Shown: piece after piece, positions 36,894-45,141 of the stretch
Numbering within the stretch: the stretch's first letter is position 1
Layout of the letters: each line of letters begins with the position of its first letter
Notes under the pieces: generated by a model
What the model was told of the DNA's origin: nothing
Databases searched by the model: none
The model's input: the letters and a program-made list of their open reading frames with translations, nothing else
DNA from: Pedobacter helvus
GTDB taxonomy: Bacteria; Bacteroidota; Bacteroidia; Sphingobacteriales; Sphingobacteriaceae
Direction of reading: 5' to 3'
Assembly: GCF_005925325.1 (NCBI RefSeq)
Contig: NZ_SRMP01000001.1
Span: 124,001 to 188,000, forward strand
DNA: 64,000 nt
Made by a program: the position numbers and the translations under genes

Positions 36894-37418
36894 CTAATCT
36901 GTTAGTGCTTTCTTCATCAGTAAATCAATTTGTATATCATCGCCTAATACAAACTCATGTTGACCAAATTTCACAAAGCCGTTTTTATTGTAAAAGGCAA
37001 GTGCCCTAAAATTCTTTTCCCATACTCCTAACCAAACATGATCTACCGCTAACTCCTTAGCCACTTCAATAGCTTTATTGTAAAGCAACTGCCCTACTTT
37101 TTTGCCGTAAAAATCTTGCAGCACATAAATCCGTTCTATTTCTAGCGCATTTTCATCAGGATTTTCTTTCTGAGCAGCACCAGTATTCAATTTCATATAA
37201 CCGATTACCTCATTGCCCAACTTAGCAAAATAAAACTGCGATAGCTCATTGCTTAGCTCTTCAGTCAATTTTTCACTAGAAAAACTTTCTTTTAGATACT
37301 TGCTCATGTTTTCTTCACTATTGATCTCCGAGAAAGTCTGCGAGAAAGTCTCCCTGCCTATATGTTGAAGTTGAAGTAAGTCTTTAGTTGTTGCACGTAC
37401 TATTTCTATGTTTTCCAT
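36894..37418 (-). CDS. GNAT-family N-acetyltransferase
   Basis: A 174-residue single-domain GNAT protein. Motif A, which binds acetyl-CoA, is LEIERIYVLQDFYGKKVGQLL, followed by motif B HVWLGVWEKNFRALAFYNKNGF. The order and length fit the RimI-like/diamine or peptide acetyltransferase branch; the substrate is unknown. First gene of the pair with the DMT exporter, suggesting a modify-and-export role (inference). Confidence 0.9.
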   Translation of the reverse strand: MENIEIVRATTKDLLQLQHIGRETFSQTFSEINSEENMSKYLKESFSSEKLTEELSNELSQFYFAKLGNEVIGYMKLNTGAAQKENPDENALEIERIYVLQDFYGKKVGQLLYNKAIEVAKELAVDHVWLGVWEKNFRALAFYNKNGFVKFGQHEFVLGDDIQIDLLMKKALTD

Positions 37419-37442
37419 GAAGCAAATCTAGCTCAATAACAA

Positions 37443-37488
37443 ATGCAATAAAATGCTATTTTATCATTTATTAATGTGTAAATTGCAT
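37443..37488. promoter_or_regulatory. Inverted repeat in the LysR divergent promoter
   Basis: ATGCAAT (37443-37449) and ATTGCAT (37482-37488) form perfect 7-bp arms across 32 bp in the 72-bp gap between the acetyltransferase and LysR genes. LysR-type regulators usually bind in such divergent regions; assignment is by position only. Confidence 0.4.
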
Positions 37489-37490
37489 TA

Positions 37491-38354
37491 ATGGATTTAC
37501 AACAAATCAAATACTTTTTAGCCTTAGCTAAAGAGCTTCATTATTGGAATACGGCCAGAAAGATGAATATCACCCAATCCGCTTTAACCCGACAAATTCA
37601 ATCTTTAGAAAATGAATTAGGTTTGTTGTTATTTGAGCGAAATAAAAGGAATGTAAAGCTTACTCCCGCTGGTCGCTTTTTGAAGGATAAATGGGAAGTA
37701 GAGATTAACGAAATTGAATACATTCATCAATTTGCTAAACAGATCCACCTAGGAGAAAGTGGGATGATTAAATTTGCCCATCCCGATTCGATATCTGCCT
37801 CGATCATGCCAGATATTTTGGCTAACATTTCACAGGAATATCCAAAACTACAAATCAAATTGGTTCAAGTTTTATATGAAAACCAACAAGAGTTCTTAAC
37901 AAATTATAAGATCGATCTAGCGATAACTAGGGATATCAATAATATGGCTGGCATCAAATCAAAGAAGATTTATACTGATCATTTGGCTTTGGTGATACCA
38001 GAAAATCATCCTTTTCAAACTATAGATGATTTGACAAGAGAAACGCTTGAGCAGCAGAAATTTATTTTACCAACTATTGATGAGGGAAGCAGTTACGGAC
38101 ACATTATTCAGCAGTTATTTAGTTCTTATGATTTTGTACCTGAGGTTTATCTACATTCTGAGTTTGGCTCTACCATTATTGCTTTGGTGAGAAAAGGGTT
38201 AGGAATTGCTGTGCTGCCAGATTCATATTCTTACCATGAAAGTCCTGGTTTAAGATTTATCAAACTGCCTATAAAAACAGATTTGTATTTAAATTGGAGA
38301 GCAGATGATCATAATCCAATCCTTTCTAATGTGCTGAAATTGCTACTGAAATAG
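37491..38354 (+). CDS. LysR-family transcriptional regulator
   Basis: A 287-residue protein with the LysR helix-turn-helix at the N-terminus (LQQIKYFLALAKELHYWNTA, MNITQSALTRQIQSLENELG) and a periplasmic-binding-like effector domain from about residue 90 (MIKFAHPDSISASIMPDIL, VRKGLGIAVLPDSYS). It is divergent from the acetyltransferase/exporter pair, which it probably controls. Confidence 0.94.
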   Translation: MDLQQIKYFLALAKELHYWNTARKMNITQSALTRQIQSLENELGLLLFERNKRNVKLTPAGRFLKDKWEVEINEIEYIHQFAKQIHLGESGMIKFAHPDSISASIMPDILANISQEYPKLQIKLVQVLYENQQEFLTNYKIDLAITRDINNMAGIKSKKIYTDHLALVIPENHPFQTIDDLTRETLEQQKFILPTIDEGSSYGHIIQQLFSSYDFVPEVYLHSEFGSTIIALVRKGLGIAVLPDSYSYHESPGLRFIKLPIKTDLYLNWRADDHNPILSNVLKLLLK

Positions 38355-38394
38355 CATCTTCTATTGGCCAGACTTCATAAAAACTAGGCAAAAA

Positions 38395-38420
38395 GCCGCT
38401 CAACTTTTACATTGAACGGC
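38395..38420 (-). terminator. Intrinsic terminator of the TonB receptor-phosphatase transcript
   Basis: Minus-strand hairpin GCCGTTCAA / TTGAGCGGC with an 8-nt loop, followed by TTTTT. It lies 22 bp after the stop of the phosphatase gene and also marks the 3' side of the convergent LysR gene. Confidence 0.7.
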
Positions 38421-38441
38421 CTATCATTAGAAACTAGGGTA

Positions 38442-39728
38442 TTATTTTTTATTCTTGTTCAAATCTGTAAACACTGCAGCTTTGTCTTTGCTGGTCTTCT
38501 TCAACTTAAAGCTATCGAAAACCTCTCCCGATGCTTTGTAAGCAGTATAAGTTAAGTTATCGCCGTCTACGTTAATGATTTGGAACAACTGCGTGTTTTC
38601 GGCAAATACGTCCATCCACTTCGGGTTTACATCTACCTTGTACATTTTAGGTCCAGCTACAGAAACTACATACATTGGCCCACCAACTTTACCAGAAACG
38701 CCAGTAGGTAAATTTTGTCCACGGCTATAAGTATGATCGTGACCTTGCATTAATAAGTCTACATGGTATTTATCGAAAAGTGGTTTAAACAACTCTCTAA
38801 ATTCTTTATTGTCTCTACCTTTTGCAGTAGAGTAAATTGGATGATGATAGGTAATCATTGTCCAACGTTTAGGATTGTTCTTTAAAACTTCCTCTAACCA
38901 AACTGCTTGTGTTTTTAACGAAGCACTATCCAAAACAATCATTTGTGAGTTTAAAGAAATGATACGAACGTTGGCATAATCTACATAGTAAACAGACTCT
39001 TCTAAACCTTTTGGCCCATTTTGCGGCAACGTGTACTGTGCTCTCCAGTGCGGATCTAACGTCAAAGTTCTTTGCTCGTCACGGAAATATTCGTGGTTAC
39101 CCGATGATGGAATGCTAGGGATCATTCCGTTGATGAAACCACCGCCAAAATGCCATTCGCCCCATTCGTTATCATTATTAGAACGGTTAATTAAATCTCC
39201 TGCATGAACAATAAAACGGGCATCGCCATGCGTAGCGAAAGCTTTTCTAATTACCCTCGACCATTTGGAGCGGATATCGTTTTGTGCATCGCCCAAATAA
39301 ATGAAAGAAAAAGCCTGTTCCTTTTCGGGTGCCGTTCTAAATTGAAACCACTCGCTCCAATTGGTGCCATCTCCCACTCTATAGGTGTACAATTTATCAG
39401 GAGTTAAGCCTTCGAAATTTACACTGTGATAGTTTGCAGTTTCATAGGCTTTACCTTTTAACACTTCCGTCTTAGCTTGATATTCTTTAGCCTCTGGCTT
39501 ATCCAATTTCGGAGAACTGTCTTCTACCCAAATTTGTGCAAAGCTATTGTTAACTGTGCTGTCTGTACGCCAAGTCACCGCTTGTGTGGTTTTGGGATCT
39601 GCCGACCAAGTCAAGATAATTCTATCCGGAAACTTACCAGCTTTAAACTCCTGCGCTTTCGTCAAAGTTGGCAGCACTAAAACTAGTGCTACCAAAAAGG
39701 TCATCTTTTTCTTAAAAGTTGTAATCAT
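38442..39728 (-). CDS. Purple-acid-phosphatase-like metallophosphoesterase, secreted
   Basis: A 428-residue protein with a signal peptide (about 1-25). An N-terminal fibronectin-like PAP domain (ILTWSADPKTTQAVTWRTD) precedes the metallophosphatase core with the expected metal-binding blocks in order: FIYLGDAQND, VHAGDLINRSNND, PSSGNHEYFRDE, TYHHPIYSTAKGR and MQGHDHTYSRG. It hydrolyses phosphate esters outside the cytoplasm. The gene lies 2 bp after the TonB receptor gene, so the pair probably handles a phosphorylated nutrient, with the phosphatase freeing phosphate or the organic part. Confidence 0.92.
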   Translation of the reverse strand: MITTFKKKMTFLVALVLVLPTLTKAQEFKAGKFPDRIILTWSADPKTTQAVTWRTDSTVNNSFAQIWVEDSSPKLDKPEAKEYQAKTEVLKGKAYETANYHSVNFEGLTPDKLYTYRVGDGTNWSEWFQFRTAPEKEQAFSFIYLGDAQNDIRSKWSRVIRKAFATHGDARFIVHAGDLINRSNNDNEWGEWHFGGGFINGMIPSIPSSGNHEYFRDEQRTLTLDPHWRAQYTLPQNGPKGLEESVYYVDYANVRIISLNSQMIVLDSASLKTQAVWLEEVLKNNPKRWTMITYHHPIYSTAKGRDNKEFRELFKPLFDKYHVDLLMQGHDHTYSRGQNLPTGVSGKVGGPMYVVSVAGPKMYKVDVNPKWMDVFAENTQLFQIINVDGDNLTYTAYKASGEVFDSFKLKKTSKDKAAVFTDLNKNKK

Positions 39729-39730
39729 GT

Positions 39731-42700
39731 TTATTTATAAAATGGGTTGTATTTGAAACCTAGATTTGCCCATCTAGAATAATATTTGTGATCATTAGGT
39801 CGCCCATCACCAAAATCAAGGATGGTTTGCGCATTATTGATGTTACTGATGCCCATGAAAATGGTAAACTTCTTATTGATTTTTTGAGAAGCTGAAAAGT
39901 CTAATTGTACTCTACCTTTTTCCAACAAATCGTTTGCTTGTACATCAGCTAATTCATCAATAAAAGTATCATAGAAGTTTAATGATAAACGACCGGAGAA
40001 GCCGTATTTCTCGTAAGATAACGAAGCATTACCCACTTTTGGACGCATAGATGGCAAACGAACAGTACGATCGCTTACGATACCTGGAACTTTAAATTTA
40101 GATTGAATTTGAGTGTAGTTGGCGTAGATCCCAAATCCGTTCCAAAAGCCAGGCAAGAAGGTTAATTGCTGTTGCCAAGCTAATTCGTAGCCCCAAACGT
40201 GTGCATTGGCGCCATTTACAGTTTGTGTTACCTGCCACTGGTCATAAGTTCCACCTTGTTGTAAATAAACGCTTTCATAAATGTAATTATCGATGTTTTT
40301 ATAGAACACACCACCAGAAATTAAACCTAAAGATTTCAAGTAGTGCTCAAACAGTACATCATAGTTGATAGAAGTTGCCTGATCTAAATCTGGATTTCCT
40401 TTCTTCATACGTTTTCTGCGTGGCTCTACTTCTTCCCAAGGCACTAAGTCGTAATAACCTGGTCGAGACAGTGATTTAGTTACCGCAGCCCTAAAGTTTG
40501 TACGAGGTGAAACAGCATACTTTAAATTTAAGCTTGGGAAAAAGCCATTAAAATTAGATTTAACTGCTACTTTATTGGTAGAAACATAAGCTCCAGCGTT
40601 ATCGAAATTCACGATATTGCCATTGTATTCGAAACCTGTATTCTCATATCTAACACCTGTAATGATATCTAACTTATCTAAAGTCAGTTTACCCATCACA
40701 TAACCTGCCTGCATATTTTCCTTACCATTGTAAGAGTCTGGGTCGGTGTTTTGACGAATGTAGTTTTCGTCGTTGCTAAATAGGTTTAAGTTATTTTGAT
40801 AATACTCTTCCATTAGATAACCGTTCGCTATAGCTCCCGAAAGATTGTAATGGCCATCGAAATATTTCTCTCTAGAATAATCTGAAAGGAAGTTAGACAT
40901 AGCCAAGGTGCCTGTCTTCAACTTATATTGGTAATAGCTTCTGGTATGATCATCTTCCTTATACTTCATTCTACCACCAAACTTAAATTTGAACTTGTTT
41001 TTATCACTCAAATCGAATGTACGTTCTATATTTAAAGAACCTTGAATATCTCTATCGTTAGCAATTTGATGCCTGTTTACATAATTTGAAGTGAGATATT
41101 TACTTGCATCATTAGGGTTCCCACTAGTGAAATTAAATTGTGGCGCTCTCGGATTAGACATATCCATGTTTGCTGCTAAGCCCGAGTTGGTAAAGTAACC
41201 ATCGTAGTAAGTAGGCTGATCGTAAAGACCGCTTGCATAAGTGATATCGATGTTACCAATCCAGTTATTTACGTTTGTTTTAGCACCAGCAGATACGCTG
41301 AACAAATCTCTATTGTAATCTCTTGGTGTGCCACTAGAGCCTATATTCACACCAGTTACCGTGGTTTCACTAGTGTAGTCGCCAATACTATAGCTTTTTG
41401 TACCTCTAGTTTGCAGTTCGTAGAATTTGTTGTAGTTACCCCTTACGTAAATTTGGCTTTTCTCTGTCGGGAAGAAACTCAATTCGCCCTGTACGCCAAT
41501 ATTTTCTCTATTCAAATCAGAACCTTCTAATTCTAAATTCGAAAGCTTTAATTTCTCAACACCGTTAATCTCGTAAGTATCGTAATCTTTCTGTACCCTA
41601 TCTTCTCCTCTGTTAGTATTGCTATAATTTACGCCAATTAAGTAAGCAATCTTGTTTTTACGCTCGCCATAGTTAAAAGCACCATCAAAATTTTGTTTAC
41701 CTAAAAGGAAATTGTTACCAAATGATCCTTTCACTTGAAACTGTTTCATTCCAATTTTAGGCGTTTTAGAAATGATATTTACAGAACCAGAAGTACCATC
41801 GGCTTCCATATCTGGAGTAAGTGTTTTGTTCACTTCAATGGCTTCTACCGTTGAAGAAAGGATGCCATTTAAATCGATATCACGAGAGTTGGTTTGTGTA
41901 GATGGCAATCTATTTCCATTTAAAGTAACCGAACCCATACTTTGATCTAAACCTCTGATGATGATATTCCTAGGTAAACCATAGCTATAATCCATGGCAA
42001 TACCCGGAACCCTTTGCATAGCTTCACCTACTGTTGCATCTGGGAAACGTTCAATTTGCTCTTCGGAAAGTACATATTTTACGTTATCCGCATTTTGCAT
42101 GTTATTTAAGGCCACACTTTCTCCTCTACGAATACCTGTAATGGTGATACCTTTCATATCGTTGCTTTCACTGGTTAATTTTAAATCGGCGTTGTTTGTT
42201 TTACCGCCAGCCACATTAACAGTAGTTTCAAAAGCTTTAAAACCAATATAAGTTACTCTTAACACTGCTTTACCAGCGTTCACGTTACTCAAAACGAAGT
42301 AACCATTCATATCAGACATTGCCTTTTGATTGGTTCCTTTTACAGTTACAGTTGCATACGGAAGGATCTGATTATTAGCACCATCTTTTACGTAACCCAC
42401 AATGCTACCTGGTTTTTCTTGAGCCAACGTCTTAGCTTCCACTTTACGTAACACCACCAATAAGCCATTTTCTACAGCTTGAAGATCATGTTTTCTTAGT
42501 AACGGTGTAAGGATTGCTCTTGCTGTTTTAACCTGATCACTCACCGAAACTTTAGCTGCTATGATTTCTTTATTGGTATATACAAAGCTTACACCCGTTT
42601 TAAGTTCTATCTCTTTAAGTAACTCTGGAAATGAAGTGTCTTTTAAATTGATATCGATCTTTTTATCAAGACCGTATTGTGCTTTAACTACCGCTGCGCT

Positions 42701-42796
42701 ACTTAACGTTAAGCACAAGGTAGACAGCACGCAGAAGATTAAGCTAATTCGCATAAAAATTCCTTTTGGGTTAAATAACCCATTGTTTTTTTTCAT
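39731..42796 (-). CDS. TonB-dependent receptor with N-terminal STN signalling domain
   Basis: A 1021-residue outer-membrane receptor. After a signal sequence (about 1-40) come an STN domain (about 48-115; NLKDTSFPELLKEIELKTG) used for transmembrane signalling to FecR-type proteins, a CarboxypepD_reg-like domain (about 130-215; GSIVGYVKDGANNQILPYAT), the plug (IERFPDATVGEAMQRVPGIA, GLPRNIIIRGLDQSMGSV) and a barrel ending in NLGFKYNPFYK. It is the large receptor type found with FecIR pairs rather than a SusC, and no SusD follows. Its ligand is probably a phosphorylated compound, judging by the phosphatase next door (inference). Confidence 0.94.
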   Translation of the reverse strand: MKKNNGLFNPKGIFMRISLIFCVLSTLCLTLSSAAVVKAQYGLDKKIDINLKDTSFPELLKEIELKTGVSFVYTNKEIIAAKVSVSDQVKTARAILTPLLRKHDLQAVENGLLVVLRKVEAKTLAQEKPGSIVGYVKDGANNQILPYATVTVKGTNQKAMSDMNGYFVLSNVNAGKAVLRVTYIGFKAFETTVNVAGGKTNNADLKLTSESNDMKGITITGIRRGESVALNNMQNADNVKYVLSEEQIERFPDATVGEAMQRVPGIAMDYSYGLPRNIIIRGLDQSMGSVTLNGNRLPSTQTNSRDIDLNGILSSTVEAIEVNKTLTPDMEADGTSGSVNIISKTPKIGMKQFQVKGSFGNNFLLGKQNFDGAFNYGERKNKIAYLIGVNYSNTNRGEDRVQKDYDTYEINGVEKLKLSNLELEGSDLNRENIGVQGELSFFPTEKSQIYVRGNYNKFYELQTRGTKSYSIGDYTSETTVTGVNIGSSGTPRDYNRDLFSVSAGAKTNVNNWIGNIDITYASGLYDQPTYYDGYFTNSGLAANMDMSNPRAPQFNFTSGNPNDASKYLTSNYVNRHQIANDRDIQGSLNIERTFDLSDKNKFKFKFGGRMKYKEDDHTRSYYQYKLKTGTLAMSNFLSDYSREKYFDGHYNLSGAIANGYLMEEYYQNNLNLFSNDENYIRQNTDPDSYNGKENMQAGYVMGKLTLDKLDIITGVRYENTGFEYNGNIVNFDNAGAYVSTNKVAVKSNFNGFFPSLNLKYAVSPRTNFRAAVTKSLSRPGYYDLVPWEEVEPRRKRMKKGNPDLDQATSINYDVLFEHYLKSLGLISGGVFYKNIDNYIYESVYLQQGGTYDQWQVTQTVNGANAHVWGYELAWQQQLTFLPGFWNGFGIYANYTQIQSKFKVPGIVSDRTVRLPSMRPKVGNASLSYEKYGFSGRLSLNFYDTFIDELADVQANDLLEKGRVQLDFSASQKINKKFTIFMGISNINNAQTILDFGDGRPNDHKYYSRWANLGFKYNPFYK

Positions 42797-42879
42797 AAAT
42801 TTGTTTGTTACTGATTATTACCGTTAATAATTATTAATAGTTGCCTCAGGTTTGCAGACCATTGGCGATAAGATTTTGA

Positions 42880-42905
42880 GCCATTTCTGTTCCCGCAGAA
42901 GTGGC
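42880..42905. other. Hairpin between FecR gene and TonB receptor gene
   Basis: GCCATTTCTG (42880-42889) and CAGAAGTGGC (42896-42905) form a 10-bp stem with one G-T pair and a 6-nt loop, 8 bp after the FecR stop. On the plus strand a T-run follows; on the minus strand, the direction of the operon, none does. It could set relative expression of the anti-sigma and receptor genes, which is inference. Confidence 0.4.
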
Positions 42906-42913
42906 TTCATTTT

Positions 42914-43909
42914 TTACTTACATGGCTGCCCTCCTATTATTTCAATTGTTTTACCATGTTCATTAACTTTGATATGAAGTGAGGCGCTTAATGCTGTCAG
43001 TATTGTTTTTAGCGATTGATTTGGAAACTTAGCGGTGAGCTTACAACCATCGAAACTTGCGTTATTTAAGTTAAACTCCACATCAAACTTTCTTTCTAGT
43101 GTAGCGAATACTTCTTTTGGTGCAGCCTGATCAAATACCAAATCTCCGATGATCCAAGTGGCTACTTCGTCTGCATATATGTTTCCTGTTTCTAGTTTTC
43201 CGTTATCACGATGATAAACCAGTCGGTTTCCTGGCAATAGCATAGTAGGTTTACTTAAGCTATCTTCTTTTAATAACACGCCAACTTTTCCTGTTTTAAC
43301 AGTTACCGAACTCTGCTGACTATCTTGATAAGAACTTACGTTGAAACTGGTACCATAAACAATTGTTTTCAAATTGCCACTTTCCACTACAAAGGGTTGC
43401 TTTTCATTGTGAGTAACTTCAAAAAAAGCTTCCCCTGTTAATTGAATAGCTCGAGTTTGCTGAGCATGAAAATCTTTAGGATAGCTGACCTCGCTACCTG
43501 CGTTAAGCCAAATAGTAGAGCTATCAGGCAAAGTAACTTTCATCACCTTTCCGTTAAGCGCTTTATGAACCGTGTATACAGTTTCAGTTACATCAGATTT
43601 TGATTTTGATAGATAATAAACCGACAGCGAAGTAACAACCGCTAGAGAAGCTGCAATGCCGTACCTGATCATCCCTTTAAAAGATTTACGTTTACTTTGC
43701 TCAGCAGCAGGATGAATGATGATGTTTGCTTCTGCTATCTTTTTTGCAGCAGGCAGTAAGCCTGTCCACTTCCAAAGCTGTTCAGCTTCTTCGTAAAATC
43801 TTACGTTTTCTTCGCTTGCATTTAGCCACTGATCTAAAAACAGTTTACTTTCTTCTGTTTCTACACCCGTTAGCCGCTTTATAATGTTATTCCAAATTTG
43901 ATCTTCCAT
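42914..43909 (-). CDS. fecR-like: FecR-family anti-sigma factor
   Basis: I use the ATG at 43909 (331 residues), which gives the typical FecR start EDQIWNNIIKRLTGVETEES. The cytoplasmic N-terminal domain contains the FecR_N pattern FYEEAEQLWKWTG. One membrane helix (about 78-97, IAASLAVVTSLSVYYL) leads to a periplasmic FecR domain (KVTLPDSSTIWLNAGSEVSYP, RAIQLTGEAFFEVTHNEKQPF) and a C-terminal DUF4974-like part that contacts the receptor's STN domain. It holds the adjacent sigma factor until the receptor signals. It is encoded between the sigma factor and the receptor, as usual. Confidence 0.95.
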   Translation of the reverse strand: MEDQIWNNIIKRLTGVETEESKLFLDQWLNASEENVRFYEEAEQLWKWTGLLPAAKKIAEANIIIHPAAEQSKRKSFKGMIRYGIAASLAVVTSLSVYYLSKSKSDVTETVYTVHKALNGKVMKVTLPDSSTIWLNAGSEVSYPKDFHAQQTRAIQLTGEAFFEVTHNEKQPFVVESGNLKTIVYGTSFNVSSYQDSQQSSVTVKTGKVGVLLKEDSLSKPTMLLPGNRLVYHRDNGKLETGNIYADEVATWIIGDLVFDQAAPKEVFATLERKFDVEFNLNNASFDGCKLTAKFPNQSLKTILTALSASLHIKVNEHGKTIEIIGGQPCK

Positions 43910-43967
43910 GAACAGATTTCTTACTCTTAAAGACAAGAAACTGTCAGTAAATACGGGTCGGCAAAAG

Positions 43968-44531
43968 TTAAGTATTCGTTAACTTTCCATCAATTAAATG
44001 TTTTGCTTGCGCATGGATAAACTGCATGCTTTTCGAAAGATGATCTTCTACAGTTCTTATAGAGATATTTAGTAATTCGGCAATCTCTGCGTAACTCAAC
44101 TCCTCAAAACGAAACATTTTAAAGACAAGCTGTCTTTTTGCTGGCAGATTTGAGATTACTTGCTCCAAGAAAAGTAATTTATCATTGGTATCATCGCTAT
44201 GCTCAAAAGTTTTAGCACCATCAGAAAGGATTTCCAATTCTGAAAAATCTTTAAGCAATACATCGTTTTTACGCTGAGAAAGATAATTTAGACAAGCATT
44301 TTTAACCGAACGATATAAGTAAGGTTTGATATAAAGTGGTCGATGTTTTCCATTCCAAAGCCGCAAGAAAGTATCATTAACAACACTTTTCGCGGCTTCC
44401 ATATCATTTAAATAATAAAAAGCGTAGCTATAAAGCAGTTCGCTGAAGTTCTTAAATAACTCATCGAAGTTTAAAGAACTGTTTTTTTCTACTTCATCAA
44501 TAAAACTATCTGTTGTTTGCTGAATTTCCAT
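43968..44531 (-). CDS. fecI-like: ECF RNA polymerase sigma factor, FecI-like
   Basis: A 187-residue sigma-70 family protein with region 2 (SYAFYYLNDMEAAKSVVNDTFLRLW) and region 4 (LVFKMFRFEELSYAEIAELLNISIRTVEDHLSKSM). The insertion-free length and order fit the Bacteroidota ECF10-like FecI group. It is released by the FecR protein encoded 58 bp downstream and is expected to transcribe the TonB receptor operon. A perfect 9-bp inverted repeat lies 39-63 bp upstream of its start. Confidence 0.95.
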   Translation of the reverse strand: MEIQQTTDSFIDEVEKNSSLNFDELFKNFSELLYSYAFYYLNDMEAAKSVVNDTFLRLWNGKHRPLYIKPYLYRSVKNACLNYLSQRKNDVLLKDFSELEILSDGAKTFEHSDDTNDKLLFLEQVISNLPAKRQLVFKMFRFEELSYAEIAELLNISIRTVEDHLSKSMQFIHAQAKHLIDGKLTNT

Positions 44532-44569
44532 GCCGATGTTGGCACAAACTTCAACATATCCTGTAAACA

Positions 44570-44594
44570 GAAGATTAAAATCAAGTTAATCTTC
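44570..44594. promoter_or_regulatory. Inverted repeat upstream of the sigma factor gene
   Basis: GAAGATTAA (44570-44578) and TTAATCTTC (44586-44594) are perfect 9-bp arms with a 7-bp spacer. It lies where an operator of the sigma gene would be, but also downstream of the 76-residue gene, where it could be a 3' structure; no T-run follows. Confidence 0.35.
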
Positions 44595-44651
44595 GTAATT
44601 GATTGTAAACAACAAGCTAATTGATTGAAATTTTCGGAAAAACTTAATGCA

Positions 44652-44882
44652 TTATTCCTTAACAGTTAATAAATTCACTTCAAAACCTTGGTAGCTTAAC
44701 ATTTCTGCATTATGGTGGATAGCTAACGATAGCTGTAGACGTTCAATTAATAATTTAGCCTCATTCATTGCATTATGTAAATCAACTGCACCTCTAATTT
44801 CTACACCTCTAGATATTAATTTGAACTTGTTTGGCTGGAATTTATCGATAAAGCGTTGTAGATCTGTATTTATTTCTTTCAT
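44652..44882 (-). CDS. Small cytoplasmic protein, unknown function
   Basis: A 76-residue protein without signal peptide or membrane helix. Composition and the predicted helices (NAMNEAKLLIERLQLSLAIH) look like a real soluble protein. It starts at ATG and is separate from the sigma gene by 120 bp. No family recognised. Could be a small regulator; no evidence beyond size. Confidence 0.5.
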   Translation of the reverse strand: MKEINTDLQRFIDKFQPNKFKLISRGVEIRGAVDLHNAMNEAKLLIERLQLSLAIHHNAEMLSYQGFEVNLLTVKE

Positions 44883-45004
44883 GTTTTTCTATGTAATCTA
44901 TGAACACAAAACAAGAACAAATTGTTTAAGCAATTATTGATTTAGCATTAACAAAATATCATCTTTTATGATTGAAATTTAATACCTACTTAACACAACA
45001 ATGG

Positions 45005-45097
45005 TAGCTTTGTAGTGTTAAATATTTGGTTAGTATTTATCATACAGTTTAGGTTAGTTGATACAAAAAGCTCTGGTGGATGCCACAGCTTTTTGTC
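45005..45097 (+). ncRNA. Candidate small RNA (promoter box plus terminator)
   Basis: A perfect -7 box TAGCTTTG lies at 45005-45012 in a 259-bp gap, and 50 bp later a strong terminator-type hairpin follows (45063-45096; ACAAAAAGCT...AGCTTTTTGT with GGTGG/CCAC-type inner pairs) with a T-run. An RNA of about 80 nt would result. The hairpin is symmetric and also serves as the terminator of the histidine kinase gene on the other strand, and no -33 element is seen, so the promoter box may be chance. Confidence 0.3.
45063..45096 (-). terminator. Bidirectional terminator after the orphan histidine kinase
   Basis: Stem AAAAAGCT/AGCTTTTT with an inner TGG/CCA after one mismatch; A-run and T-run on the two sides make it functional in both directions. 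It lies 45 bp after the kinase stop codon. Confidence 0.7.
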
Positions 45098-45141
45098 GTT
45101 TATAGGTTACTCATCTTTTTCAGACTTTGACTTGCTAGCAG

